Assembly: GCF_000764305.2 (NCBI RefSeq)
Contig: NW_025946739.1
Span: 1,972 to 65,971 of the forward strand
DNA length: 64,000 nt
From: Hyalella azteca
Taxonomy: Eukaryota; Arthropoda; Malacostraca; Amphipoda; Hyalellidae
Direction: 5' to 3'
The position numbers and the translations under genes were made by a program. Each line of letters starts with the position of its first letter. Position 1 is the first letter of the stretch. Below the pieces are notes generated by a model, which was not told where the DNA came from, made no database searches, and was given only the letters and a program-made list of their open reading frames with translations. Of the stretch, positions 46,362 to 58,165 are shown in pieces.

Positions 46362-47204
46362 AGTGAAGGGACCAGCTCATGTCAGTCAAGTTTGTTCCCG
46401 AGCGTTTGAAATTAAATTTACGATATTTGTTATTTTTTCCTAGCTTTAAGAATTTGCATTTTCCCTCGTCCAGAAACGGTCAAAGAATAATAAGATTTTA
46501 CTGGCGTGTTTGCGTGCATTTTATTTCTTTGAAAGAACTATATTTATGTTGGGTTAGATATAAACGAGTATTTTCAATTTTTAATCTTGAAAAAGACCAT
46601 AATTAAGAGCATTTAGAATAACGATGTCAACGTTGAACACTGTTAATTAAATAAAGAATATTTCCAATTTAAAACTGAATAAAATTTAACTACAAATTTC
46701 CCTTCAAAACCAGCGATTTTCTAGAGCTACAAAAGCTTCTAAGCCATGTTCAACTGTTGTGATGATTGAATAAAATAACCGAAATTATAAATTCGTTTTA
46801 TTTTTGACTTCTCCTAATTTTTCTTTTTGTTATAATTATGTCAACCGGAATACTATGTTAGAGCTCAAAAACTGGTAAAATACTTTTTTCTAAAACTTTT
46901 TAAATCTAGAAAAATGCACTTGGATCGCAACGCAGCAAGGATTCATACTATAGACGACATCACCCTATACCATGACGTCCACAACGGGACTATGTCCCCA
47001 GAAAGACCACGTCCTCTGTAAGACTGAGGCTATGAAAGAAACGAAATTGAACTCCTCCCAGTGAACAAAAATATTTATGCAATTTACTATAATGACGTCT
47101 TTCAAGATAAAATCTCAACAATACGAGTTTTTCTCTATATATCTTGATAATACAAGAAAGAAGTATAAATATGTCTTACACGTCTGTCGACCTCCCGACG
47201 TGGT
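46362..47204. other. Unannotated AT-rich region
   Basis: No gene or repeat family recognised. Confidence 0.5.
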
Positions 47205-47625
47205 CATGCTGAAAATATTGTGCAGCTGTGGATGGTGCCTTGTTCAGGACGTGATCTCGTTCAAAATGTGGTCAAAATGTGACCAAATTTTGACAAAAAT
47301 TACCACATTTTGTCACATTTTTTTTGTCAAAGTGTGGACCTTGTTCAAGATGTGGTCAAAATGTGATTCTGCTGAGTATGTGGTCTTGTTCAGGACGTGA
47401 TCTTGTTCAAAATGTGGTCCTGCTGAGGACGTGGTCCTGCTGAGGACGTGGTCCTGCTAAGGACGTGGTCCTGCTGAGGACGTGGTCCTGCTGAGGACGT
47501 GGTCCTGCTGAGGACGTGGTCTTGTTGAGTACGTGGTCCTGCTGAAGACGTGGTCCTGCTGAGGACGTGGTCCTGCTGAGGACGTGGTCTTGCTCAGGAC
47601 GTGGTCCTGCTGAGTACGTGTTGTG
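47205..47625. repeat. 17-bp minisatellite (ggacgtggtcctgctga)
   Basis: A clean array from about 47,385 to 47,620 (about 14 units of 17 bp), preceded by degenerate, AT-richer forms (gatgtggtcaaaatgtga) from 47,245. The gradient suggests an old array edge with a recently expanded core. Confidence 0.92.
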
Positions 47626-48167
47626 GGGCCGGGGAGTGCGGCCGTCCCCATCCCTGGGGCATTGCAGTCAATAGCCCCGCTGAAGAGCCCCTAATTTGCA
47701 GGCCTCCGCGGCCACCTCACGCACCGCGCGCGCTAAAATGTCAGCCGAGATGACGGCAAATAGTAGATACGATCACGATATGGTATATTATTTTCTGCTC
47801 TTATATAAAGTAGCAACAACTGTTATACGACGAAATAATATCTACAACCATAAGTTTAAATGTTATTTGCGGCGATGGTATGAAATATTATCTACTATTA
47901 TGATATGAAATATTTTCTACGATTATGAAATGAAATGTCAGCTAGTCTTAGGCTATAAAATGTTTTCCACGATATTGATTTTCAGTTTCACCCGTGTCAG
48001 TTCGTTTAATATAATGCACAGGTCCCGATGATGGGACCAGTGCATTATATTTAATTTACGGCAATAAAAATCACCCTTAAGTCTGTTGATGTAAATGAAC
48101 CAATTCCAAATAATAGGGGGGGGGGCAAAGTAATATTCTGACTCAATTGTTTTTCACTGAAATTAAA
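47626..48167. other. Spacer with a 19-bp-arm hairpin
   Basis: 48,008-48,051 is a hairpin with 19-bp arms (aatataatgcacaggtccc / gggaccagtgcattatatt, one mismatch) and a 6-base loop. 47,880-47,945 repeats tatgaaatatt/tctacgattatg. A G-run lies at 48,116. No gene. Confidence 0.6.
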
Positions 48168-48540
48168 TGGATCAATGGCATATCATCGACGGTCTATCAT
48201 TTCGACCTAATGGATCAATGGCCTAATGTCGATAGTCTGTTATTTCGACCTAATGGGTCAATGGCCTAACATCGATAGTCTGTTATTTCGACCTAATGGT
48301 TCAATGGCCTAACATCGATAGTCTGTTATTTCGACCTAATGGGTCAATGGCGTATCATCGATAGTCTGGTATTTCGACCTAATGGATCAATGGCCTAACA
48401 TCGATAGTCTGTTATTTCGACCTAATGGGTCAATGGCCTAACATCGATAGTCTGTTATTTCGACCTAATGGATCAATGGCCTAACATCGACAGTCTGTTA
48501 TTTCGACCTAATGGATCAATGGTCATACATCGATAGTCTG
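48168..48540. repeat. 43-bp minisatellite (cgacctaatggatcaatggc-type)
   Basis: About 8.5 copies of cgacctaatggatcaatggc + ctaacatcgatagtctgttattt. Ends immediately before an R1 copy. Diverged relatives (caatggtctaacatcaatgg) continue past R1 at about 48,960-49,180. Confidence 0.93.
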
Positions 48541-48555
48541 TCATTTTTACATTTA

Positions 48556-48880
48556 TACAACACTTCTCTTTAACTTCACTTCTTGTTTGTTTGTTTGTTT
48601 GTTCGTCTGCTATAAATCTTATAATCGATATTTAAGACACTTCTACCTCTCCAATCGATCTGAAATTTTTCACACTTGTGTAAAGTTGAAGACAATGCAT
48701 GAATAAATTGACAGAATAACTAATTTTGAAAATTTTTAAAAATTATTTTTTTTATATTAGAAAATTAAAAAAAATAATTTTGTCTGCTCTATAACTTATA
48801 ATCGATATTTAACACACTTCGTCCTGTCCAATCGATCTGAAAATTTGCACACTTGCGCATAGTCGGAGACTTTAATTGTC
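48556..48880 (+). repeat. R1 repeat, partial copy
   Basis: acaacacttctctttaactt, tataatcgatatttaagaca and gatctgaaatttttcacact, then a second truncated block with tataatcgatatttaacaca. Lies between the 43-bp array and its diverged relatives, as if inserted into it. Confidence 0.82.
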
Positions 48881-50416
48881 AATTCAATAGTCGGGTTCAA
48901 TTGTCAATTTTATTATTTCTCACGTGATAAAGGGTCTACGACAATCACAAATCTATCATTCTCACTGAGCCACGGGTCAGCCATCAATGGTTTATATGGC
49001 TCAAAGGCTTAATGATCGATCATCAATTGACTATCAATCAGACATGGATTTAATACCATTAATAGACTAACATTAAGACTCAACAGCCTGTCATAAATGG
49101 TCAATGAATGGTCTAACATCAATGGGTGGTCTATCACTCAGACATATGGTCTCAACGGTCTACCATTAATAGTAAATCATCCAGGAACACAGGATCTCTG
49201 GTCCACATTCAATTCTCCGTCATTAACTCAGGAGTGCTATGGTGAATAAAGTCACGAAAAGTACAAGAATCGACAACAGGCCATGGGCCTATTTCTTCAG
49301 TGCCGACACTTCTATTCTATTCTATTCAATTCTATTCTATGGTCTATCTCCAATGGTTTATCATCTTGACGCAGTGCTCGCTGGTCAACAATTTACACCG
49401 CGGTGTATAAGCTCAAGATGTCTCTGTTATGGCCGATAATTTACGTCGTGAATGGTTAGGTTTGATATGATAATAAATATATCGTTGAAACTTGTTATTA
49501 CTTTAATGATAGTTTTTAGGAGTTACATTTCAAGTCTTTTTCACACTATATCCTTTTAAAGACTTTTGCATGGATCATATTTTCAGTCTGACGTTAATTT
49601 CACACCAGCGAAATCTTTCATCATAAAATTACATTCACACTAGATTGTCGTTCCAACATGCATTGTATTTGTGTGGTGGCTATGGCAAATTTAATTCTAG
49701 ACTAGTGTCTATCTTCAGATTTACGATGTCTGAATACTGTTCTTATTCTCCCATCGCCAGAAAAGTTCACTGAAAAAGTATGTGTAACTGAATAGCGATT
49801 AAAGTAAATTTCTACTGCCGTTTTATACAATACATAACTTTTCCAGTTTTTTGTGTAATTAGAAATAAAAATATGCAGAGAATTTATTCCCGACGGAAAT
49901 GTTGTTTCAGGGCAGGCGTTGCCAGAAGAATACGCGTGATAACGGCACAGCTGCTGTAGCTCATCTGATGAACGACCAATACGTTCTTCATCAAGTTGTG
50001 CGACTGCTCTGAGCATGCAAATGCGCGGACCAAGATAGGAATGTGCAATACAAATACATCGTTGTTGTGACGGCCTGGGTCGCCAAACCGCACACACCAG
50101 AAGTCATGCCAGCTATGGGCTATCAAACTGCCTCCGATAAATGAAAAATAGAAAATTTTCTACAACAATGTCGTTTGTCTTTGGATAATTATTGTTTGCT
50201 CGTGGTTCAGGTATTTTTATTTGTTTAAGGTTAGAGCACTTAATGATGTCTGACATTTTAATTCAATCGAATCTACTTTATTCAACAATCGAAATAATTT
50301 AACCAGCGTCATCTATCAAGCTAGGAAGCAAAGTAATCCAAAGCAAGCTTGCAAATGGCTTTTTGAAAATTCCATTACTTGTATATAGGTAACGTTTTGA
50401 TGCAAGTCAAAAGCGT
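48881..50416. other. Unannotated region
   Basis: Contains the degenerate satellite relatives noted above and a ttcta pentanucleotide run at 49,311-49,341. The minus-strand frames at 49,702-50,126 (131 and 80 codons) look GC-richer than their neighbours, but I could not match a family. Confidence 0.45.
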
Positions 50417-50451
50417 ATGGTTGAACTAGTATATACATGTAGTTCAACCAT
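50417..50451. other. Perfect hairpin, 12-bp arms
   Basis: atggttgaacta ... tagttcaaccat with an 11-base loop, about 50 bp left of the hAT element. Confidence 0.88.
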
Positions 50452-50503
50452 GTCCGAAGCGTACATTGTAAATTTGGAATATAAAACGTTTCATACAGTA
50501 GAG

Positions 50504-51161
50504 CAGTGGTTCCCAAACTTTTTCAAGCTGGCGCCCCCTTCGGCTTCCCAGTGAATCTTTTGCCATTTTTAGCTCGTGAAAAATTATTCGAGTCGGAGTC
50601 ATGTTCTGAATGTGCTGTGTACAAATCGTCACACAAACGTACGAGCTTCTGACTTCGACTTCGCGGACTGCCGCCCCCCTTCTGCCTCTACTCGTGGTCG
50701 GTCTAGCAGCCAGTCTCACGGCCAATCTCCAAATTCAGTGACCAAGGAATATCTCCCTAATTAAGGAACGCAGCTCGATAAAACTCGGAACAAGTATTCA
50801 TTACGACCTAACGGTGATGTTCAGCTTGTGAAAAAATATAATTTCCACCTTCATTCGGGAGTTGTATGGCGATTTGGGCCGAAATTCGCAGTGATCAAAG
50901 AATTTCTTCCAAACTACTGAACAGATTTTAACGAAATTTTTAATATAAATTCTTAATTACCAATCGGTGATTTTTAGCTCGTGAAAAATTATTCGAGTCG
51001 GAGTCATGTTCTGCATGTGTTGTGTACAAATCGTCAAACAAACGCACGAGCTTCTGACTTCGACTTCGCGGACTGCCGCCCCCCTTCTGCCTCTTTCTTC
51101 CTCACCCCATATCTTTCCACCTCCCCCAGGGGGGCGATATCGCCCACTTTGGGAACCACTG
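50504..51161. mobile_element. Non-autonomous hAT element, 658 bp
   Basis: Terminal inverted repeats cagtggttcccaaa (both ends, 14 bp) with GC-rich subterminal ggcgcccccttcgg / ggggggcgatatcgcc. Flanked by an 8-bp target duplication, cagtagag (50,496-50,503) and cagttgag (51,162-51,169), one mismatch. The 8-bp duplication and the cagtggttccc terminus are typical of the hAT superfamily. The interior is an imperfect direct duplication (50,570-50,695 and 50,972-51,096, sharing attattcgagtcggagtcat) and encodes no transposase. It ends about 450 bp before the HspBP1 start codon and so may lie in or beside that promoter. Confidence 0.9.
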
Positions 51162-51321
51162 CAGTTGAGGTTACTATCAGTACTATGACTGTGAGCATCT
51201 ATAAATGCAACCAAATTTAACAAAATTGCAAATGATTTCTAATGTAAAAATTCTTTTGCGTGCAACGTGCATCCATATTCTATGGTATTTAATTAAAACT
51301 TCGTACTCCGTCTAAACCCTC

Positions 51322-51451
51322 GAATGTTCTCAATACATCTGCTGAATTCTCGAGAATCCTGGCTTCCGCGAGAATTGTTGCTCGCGAATGTTCTATGCTC
51401 TGTAAAACGGATCCAGGACCGAGCGAATCATCATTCTACTTCGTTCTCGAA
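51322..51451 (+). promoter_or_regulatory. Cluster of heat-shock-element-like dyads upstream of HspBP1
   Basis: Three perfect inverted nGAAn pairs in 130 bp: cGAAtgTTCt at 51,321-51,330, cGAAtgTTCt at 51,385-51,394 and gTTCtcGAAa at 51,443-51,452, plus a looser gaattctcgagaat at 51,344. HSF1 binds arrays of alternating nGAAn/nTTCn units, usually three or more in phase; here each dyad has only two perfect units. The last dyad lies about 165 bp before the start codon. Function is inferred. Confidence 0.4.
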
Positions 51452-51614
51452 ACTCGAGAGCATCAATTCAATGTGTTCCTATAATAAATTGTTTAAAATT
51501 TAAATTGTGAAATTTCTGTGTTCATAAATATTATATCAGTACGTATCACTTCTCTGACCAGTTGGTGTCTAATTCTTGTACATTCATTTATTATAAATCC
51601 GACCAAAGGTGACC

Positions 51615-54600
51615 ATGAGTGGAGAAGATCAGCAACCTCAGCGCACTCCACGCAACATGCAAGGGCTTCTCAATTTTTGCACGGCCATAACCGCCCGGGA
51701 AGATGCACCTAATAATACTTCCAATCCTTCGGTTCTCGACCCTGAAGTAAGTTGATATATTCAAACTTGTCTTGTGCAAAGCCCGAACGTAATGATGCGA
51801 ACAGCTTATCAGTGTCCAGTGATCACTTGATTGACTCATTTATTTGACTCAAATTGACTGTAATTGTTAATTGACACAGTAAAATGGAGGAGGGTAAAGA
51901 AGCATTTACTTAGTGCATAGGCTAACTCCTGTCAGTCAATCAATGCGCTCACTGTGATGAATAGCAGAATAGCTTAGTACATTCCTTACAGGCTTAGACT
52001 GCTTAGTACAATATCAGAGCATTATTTATTAGCAATAGCATAGGCCATAGCTGTGTGTCACCGTACATATAGAATATAGGTAGGATTTTTTCTTAAATTA
52101 ATTTTAATAAATTTAATTTTTCCATTGTTTTTTGACAGTTTTGAGCTGAGCCTTTCATGCTGCCTTTGAGGTACCTGGTGCCATACTAACCTTGGCATTG
52201 TCAGTTTGTGTTCTATTCTCTTTTGATTGAGTTTTGCCTGTGTAATTAGCTAGGCTACCAACAAATTTCAATGCCAATAATTTCTCCTGATTCTCCACAG
52301 CATGTAATTTTCTGGCCTTCAAAGGGCCAATCAAAGCTTCAATCAAAACATTCCTAATGATTCTTAGTTACAGACAGAACTGAAAGTCTGAACCACATTT
52401 TCTAACCAACACTTTGTAGTCATCATGTCTTTATCAAACCACATAAATTGTAAATATGACCAAACACTGAAATGGACAAAGTAGTTTTTTACTTTTTTTT
52501 TACAAATGACCAGTATTACACAGTTTTTAGTGATGAACAGCAGGGTATGTGCAGTATTAGCCAAGTGGCAACTTGTGTTTCATTGGTGCTGCTGCTGCTG
52601 CTGCTGCATTTGACAGAAGAGTGTGTCAGTGTGGTAATGTCTTTTTTTGGATTTCTTTTTAGTTTAGTATTCCAATATTTCTTCTGTAATATATATTTAA
52701 ATTGCATATAATACTCTGTTAAAGGCTAAATTAATATTTAATTTATGAATTTACAATGATTTTTCATTCTTCCACAGAGACGGCAGTTTTTGGAGAATGT
52801 TCTAAGCAGCATGACCACAAATGTGGCCAAGGTAATGGCTGCTCATCTTCAGACTCTAGCCTCTAGCACTGACCTGCATGAACAGATGTCAGAGTGTGAA
52901 GAAGAAGAAAAGGCATTGGATGAACTCATCGAATTGGTGCAAGATGTGGACAATGCTAATGGTTAGTAGTTAGTACTGATACAATCAAATACTGAGGGAT
53001 CTATTCAATTTCCAACCACTTTTGATTAAACTTTTGACTTTAGAAGTGTATTAGCCAATACTTCCTGTGTTACTGAGTTATATATATGTTCAAGCCTTTC
53101 TTTTATAATTTATTTGGTGTTCTGTTTAATGAATAGCTTTTATTTGCACCTTATCTGTTCCTCATTGTTTGCATCTCTTCTCTGATAATATAGGTAACCT
53201 GAAATATAAATATAACCTGATCTGAAGTCCTTGCATAATATGTTTGTATTAATGGAGTCCTTCACCATTTTCCTGTGCTTTTTATCTACCGTTGAAATGT
53301 TCATTTGACCAATTATATAAATTTCTATCAATATTGTTTATTCACTGTTATGGCTTCTCAGACTTGGGAAATTTGCTCTAGAAAGTAAAGAAATATATTA
53401 ACTTAATTGTATCTGTCTACAGACCTTGTGAAGATGGGAGGCTTTCCAGTTTTGTTGTCCTGCCTGGATTCTCCTCACGCCTTGGTACTGGAACTCTCAT
53501 GTGAGGTCCTGGCTGTTGTATGCCAAAACAACCCTAAGTGCCAGGATGAGCTTCTCAAGCATCACGGAGTTCTTGATAAACTCCTGAACCTGCTCGACAA
53601 TAATGCTTCCCCGGTCACTGTCAAGACTAAAGCTTTGTTTGCTGTGTCATGTAAGTGTGTATATGACACCTTCTTTTTTGCCTCCTTAAAAATTGGGAGC
53701 AATTTGACAACCATATTCTCCATTCAATGTTAAAACTTGGCTTTTTGCCTTCATTAGTCTAGGAGTGACCTGAGCTGTTAAGCCACTCACTTTTGAACAG
53801 CAAATTCAAGGTTTCAATACATTAACATCCTAAGCATTTTAAAGAGAAGTTATCTGAGATTTTGTTTGGTCCAATTTTAACATTTATTTCAGAATGCTAT
53901 TTTATGAGTATGAAACCGCTCCATTATCTTGGGTTTTATGCTATTTATAATAATCTGAAAGCATATTGATTAGGTATCTTATTAATTTCTAGGCAATAAG
54001 CAATTCTTGAATTTCCATTATGCTGTTTATTTCATATTATCTTTATACTTAGCTTTTCTGTAGCATATTTCTGGTGCTGTCAACATAATACACCCCAAAT
54101 TTTTGTTTTTTTTTTTGTTTTTTTACACGTACAAATTTAGTATGACTAATGGTTTGGAACTATGCACATTATTTCCAGTTTTAATACACAATTAGTTATG
54201 TACATCCCATGTGTGTAATGCATGTCTAAATTATTTCCACAGGCCTTATTCGAGGCCATGAGGCGGCAACTGCAGCTTTCGATGAGCGTGGAGGATTTTC
54301 CTACTTGATGCGTGCCATGCAGTTGGGGGAGGAGAAGGTCTTTATCAAAGCCATATTTCTGATAGCTGCTCTCCTCGATGAATATAAGCCAGCTGTTGGT
54401 GAGTGAAATTGAAATTATCTATATTCTTTGATGTTTCGAACTGATGAGTGATGATGGAACTTGTATCCAAAACCTTTTCAATTAAATTATGATGAATTTA
54501 CTTGGAGTTTTCTTAGCTTTTAATTTCTTGGTTGATTTATGACTTTAGAAAAGAAATTATACAAATATTGTTTAAACTTTTAAAGCGTACATTGAGAATT

Positions 54601-56328
54601 CTATTTTTCTTGATATATTAAACCACCCATTTCATACTTCAACTTAAGTTCAACCTCCAATTGCAGTGAGTAGTCATTCATGGCAAATTTGGTCGTAATT
54701 TCAGAATATCGTATTTATGTGATGATTACCATCTCATTTCACTATTTGTGAGAAAACCAAAAAGACTAGCTCAGTAAATTGACTAATATGTCGCAAATCT
54801 TCTGAATGTTTGTTACGAAAATTCTAGATCATAATTCTGATGCCTGTTGGTATATACTGATTACCCAAGACAAAAATTATGATTCTTTGTTCCATGCTTG
54901 GTGCGAATAAAATGGATTTAAATTGAAAGAGAATAAAAATTTAAGTACCTGCTGAAATAAATGGTACCATTCCAACTACAATAGAAGAAAAGTCAAGAAC
55001 GGCTTCATGAACCTCATCAGACGATGTCTATTGATTAGATTAGACGAATACTCATTGTGCCTTTTAGCACACGCATTAAGAACGTGGTACCAGTAACTAA
55101 TGATATTTATCACACGCAGCCCAGCTCACCTCCATGGGCTACTCGGACCTGCTGGTTGAATACCTGTGCTCTGGTTATCTCAACGGACAGCCAACGTGTG
55201 GCGTCAGTGCTCAACGAACTTCACAAACAGTACGCGCGTTACTTAGAACCCCAAAGAAAAATTTTTACTTTCATTGTTAGCTTCTAAAAAAAAAATTTCG
55301 TCACCATTTGTTTTAATGCATCAATTTCCTTTCTGTAGTGCATCCCTATTGTAATTCGTTACACAGTTAATGTAACATTTATGTAGCCTTGATCCCTTGC
55401 TTGCACAACTGCTCAAGACGCGAGGTTTTCTACATGAGGCGTTATAAATCATATTGCCCCCACAGGCTTGCTGTACGTCGGATCAGTGCAGAGAACACTG
55501 CTGCTCAGCGCTGCTGAAACTTTGCTCTGTCAGCGAAGAAGTTAAACACAAATTGGCCGCCAATGATGCCCTCTGTGAAGCTTTGAAATGCAGATTTGAC
55601 TCAATTAAAAATCGAGATGAAGTCCAGGTTCGTTAATTTCTTTTTCACTCTTTTGCTCGAGTGAAAATATGAATAGAATTAATCTCTTGAATGTTCACTC
55701 TAAATTGGTATGTTTCAAGAAGTAAAATTGTTAATCTAAATGGTTGATCTAATTTAAAATTAACTCAATCGTGTAAGCTTTTGTGCTACGGGTGATACGA
55801 TTGCTGTTCGTTTCAATGGTATGGGATGTTATTATTTTTGCTAGTTTTTTTTACAATACAATCCTTCTGTCAATTAACAGAACTTTATAATTGAAATTGT
55901 GTATTAGAGTGTATTTTCTCGAGATAGTGAAGACATGATGGTAGAATCCTATAACCTCCTTTGAACCGAAATGGGATCTGAATGTAAGTTCGTAATAGTT
56001 CAACTATCGCTATTTATGAACACTATTTATTACCTTCTTGAAATATGATGTAAAACCTTGTCAGTAAAATGCTGCATGATACCTGTTCATCTTGTCTTGT
56101 AATGGTGTTGATGGACTATCAGGATTTTTTCTCTTAATTCTCAGCTTGAGGAAACTCACTTTCATAGCGCTTGATTGCAACGCTGCCTGATGAAATATTT
56201 ATCCGTGCCTAAAGTGTGCATATTTCTTTGTAACGCAGGAGGAGCTACAATACATCTTAGCCCTCCTGGTCCAGCTGAAGAAGCATCAAGCGACTCCTGA
56301 CGTTGCCGACGATGTCGCGTGTAGATGA
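51615..56328 (+). CDS. HspBP1 / Fes1-type Hsp70 nucleotide-exchange factor, 7 exons
   Basis: Cytosolic cochaperone that binds the Hsp70 nucleotide-binding domain through armadillo-like helices and speeds ADP release. Coding exons: 51,615-51,746; 52,778-52,961; 53,423-53,650; 54,243-54,398; 55,120-55,202; 55,466-55,627; 56,239-56,328. All introns are GT-AG, phases agree, total 1,035 nt, 344 aa (human HspBP1 is about 360). The N-terminus carries the Fes1-type motif MQGLLNFCTAITA (residues 15-27). Residues 106-260 match the core: HHGVLDKLLNLLDNNAS, VKTKALFAVSCLIRGHEAA, GGFSYLMRAMQLGEEKVFIK, AIFLIAALLDE, LTSMGYSDLLVEYL. Then REHCCSALLKLC and a C-terminal helix EELQYILALLVQLKKHQ. The first ATG follows gtgacc. 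The exon 5 donor (gtcagt at 55,203) is my least certain boundary: it gives a Cys-rich loop of about 13 extra residues before the REH helix. Upstream DNA has heat-shock-element-like dyads. Confidence 0.87.
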
Positions 56329-57689
56329 GCTGGCTCAAGGTCTCCTAAGATCTAAATTCTACAGCATCGTTATTTGTATAATTTTTGCAGATTATTTTCA
56401 TCCCCGATCAAGATCGTCAATTTTTATCTGCGCTTCTATACTTATCCTAAATTATCATTTTCGTTGTTGTTATTGTGATCGTTTTTATCGTGTGTCTCCG
56501 AGTTCAACATGAAAATTTGGCTCACACCCAACGGCGTTTTGGGTTCTGGCGAGGCTCGGCCTTGTGCGGTTATTATCATCATCAATGTACATGCTGGCAT
56601 TTCATTTATGTCTGACACGATTAACAGATCTAAATCTTTCTCCGTAGACAATTCCTTCTCATACGCACATCACGTTACGTAACTGTTTATTGTGATTAGA
56701 AGGTTATGACTGATCAATGGTGTTATTATTCTCGTCTGCTAACTGCTCGATACTTTGAGGTGACTTCATATAATGAGTTACAAGTTGTAGCCAAAAGTTC
56801 GTTAGGAATAGGCGCTATCAGTTAACCTAGTAAACATGACTCTGGACCCACATTTACTCTAATATTTTACCCTTCTCAGAAGCGACTTGCCTTTTAAGTT
56901 TTAAGCAAATTGTATGTTTTCTCGGGATTCATTGTGATGAAAACCACGAATTCGTACAAAATTTCTTTCTTGCACGTGATTTCACGGCTGGAAATTCCCT
57001 AAACGGTTGGATTACTAGTAGCACTTGAACGTAGCTCCGTGTAGTTGCAAGACATGACCATGGGTAAGAATGGAGAGCCAAGTGCTAAATGGCTGGGGTG
57101 CAATCCCCGTCCGCATAGCCGACACAGACGCAGAACTGACGCACGCATCAGCATTCGTAGACGATACAAGAGTGCTTGCTGGTGGAGGATTTTACGCTAA
57201 TTTGCTTGCGTGGGGCTGAAGGCAGATGAACCTTTTCAAAAGAAGAGGCAGAGCTAGACTCGAGATCCCGTGGTGTAATAGGCGTCCAAACGACTTCTAC
57301 AACCGCAAGATGATAGTGGCCGATGCCACAACACAATTCAGTTTCTCTATTTTGATACAATTTAGCTAGAAGTCTTGTCGCTATTGCACATGCACGACCA
57401 CTCCACGAGGCCCACAGACGACTAATGTTGTCTTAATTAGGTATAATTCACCTATGAATTTCGTCTGATTATCAACGACAAATACAGTTATTGCAAAGTA
57501 AACTTAATCGACATCGTAATCCAGTTAACCATGGCCAGTTTTAATAAGTATAATATCTGATAATTTTGTAATAATTTTAAGTTCTGGCAATGACAATTAT
57601 TATTACCTCTATGAAAACAGGTCCATTGACCTGATCTTTTCAAAACTGATGATAGTTTGAAATAGTTACTACTTCCACAGTTTCGATAT
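56329..57689. other. 3' flank of HspBP1, nothing recognised
   Basis: Presumably contains the 3' UTR, but no clear AATAAA follows the stop within several hundred bases. Frames at 56,442-56,651 and 57,148-57,360 (minus) lack motifs. Confidence 0.5.
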
Positions 57690-58165
57690 GGTGCTATTCC
57701 TTTCAAGTCTGGTCATATATTTCTCCTTAGCTCTATCTAGTCTGTTCTTGAAGGCGTTCATACTCTGAGCGTCAACGATATATTCAGGGAGGCTGTTACA
57801 CTGTCACTTCCACATGTCGGTGACTCGAAGCGAGGAAAAGTGTTGTCGCGTCGATGAGTTGCAATGCAATTTTTTAGTTATAGCCGTGGCACCCTGGTGT
57901 TCGTTCTTTTTTCAAGTTCTAGTAATGCTTCTGAGACCTTCCAGGAGCATACTTGTATACTTCAATGAGGTCATCACGCAGCCGTCGATATTGAAGCTTG
58001 TAAGCTTTACAATCTTCCTTCGTAAGACTTGCCGTTCAAGCCTGGAATTATCCATGTTGCACATGTTTGAACACTCTCCAATTTTTGTACAATACAAGTT
58101 TCGGTGACCACACGGAGTTTCCAAGCTCTAGGTTCGGGCGCACGACAGCAACAAACAACAGCTTC
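57690..58165 (-). pseudogene. LINE (non-LTR retrotransposon) reverse-transcriptase C-terminal remnant
   Basis: Three consecutive conserved blocks on the minus strand, in the order seen in many arthropod LINE ORF2 proteins: VRPNLELGNSVWSPK (near 58,120), KLQYRRLRDDLIEVYKYAPG (near 57,950) and NSLPEYIVDAQSMNAFKNRL (near 57,750). They fall in different frames with several stops (after HVQHG, after QKHY and in WK*QC), so the copy is dead and 5'-truncated; the polymerase core (YADD region) is absent. The remnant lies between HspBP1 and the PP2C gene. Confidence 0.85.

Noticed and set aside
49702..50126. Minus-strand frames thought to resemble a Harbinger-type DDE nuclease
   Set aside because: Only a weak GxPGxxND-like match; no ordered set of catalytic motifs or terminal repeats was found.
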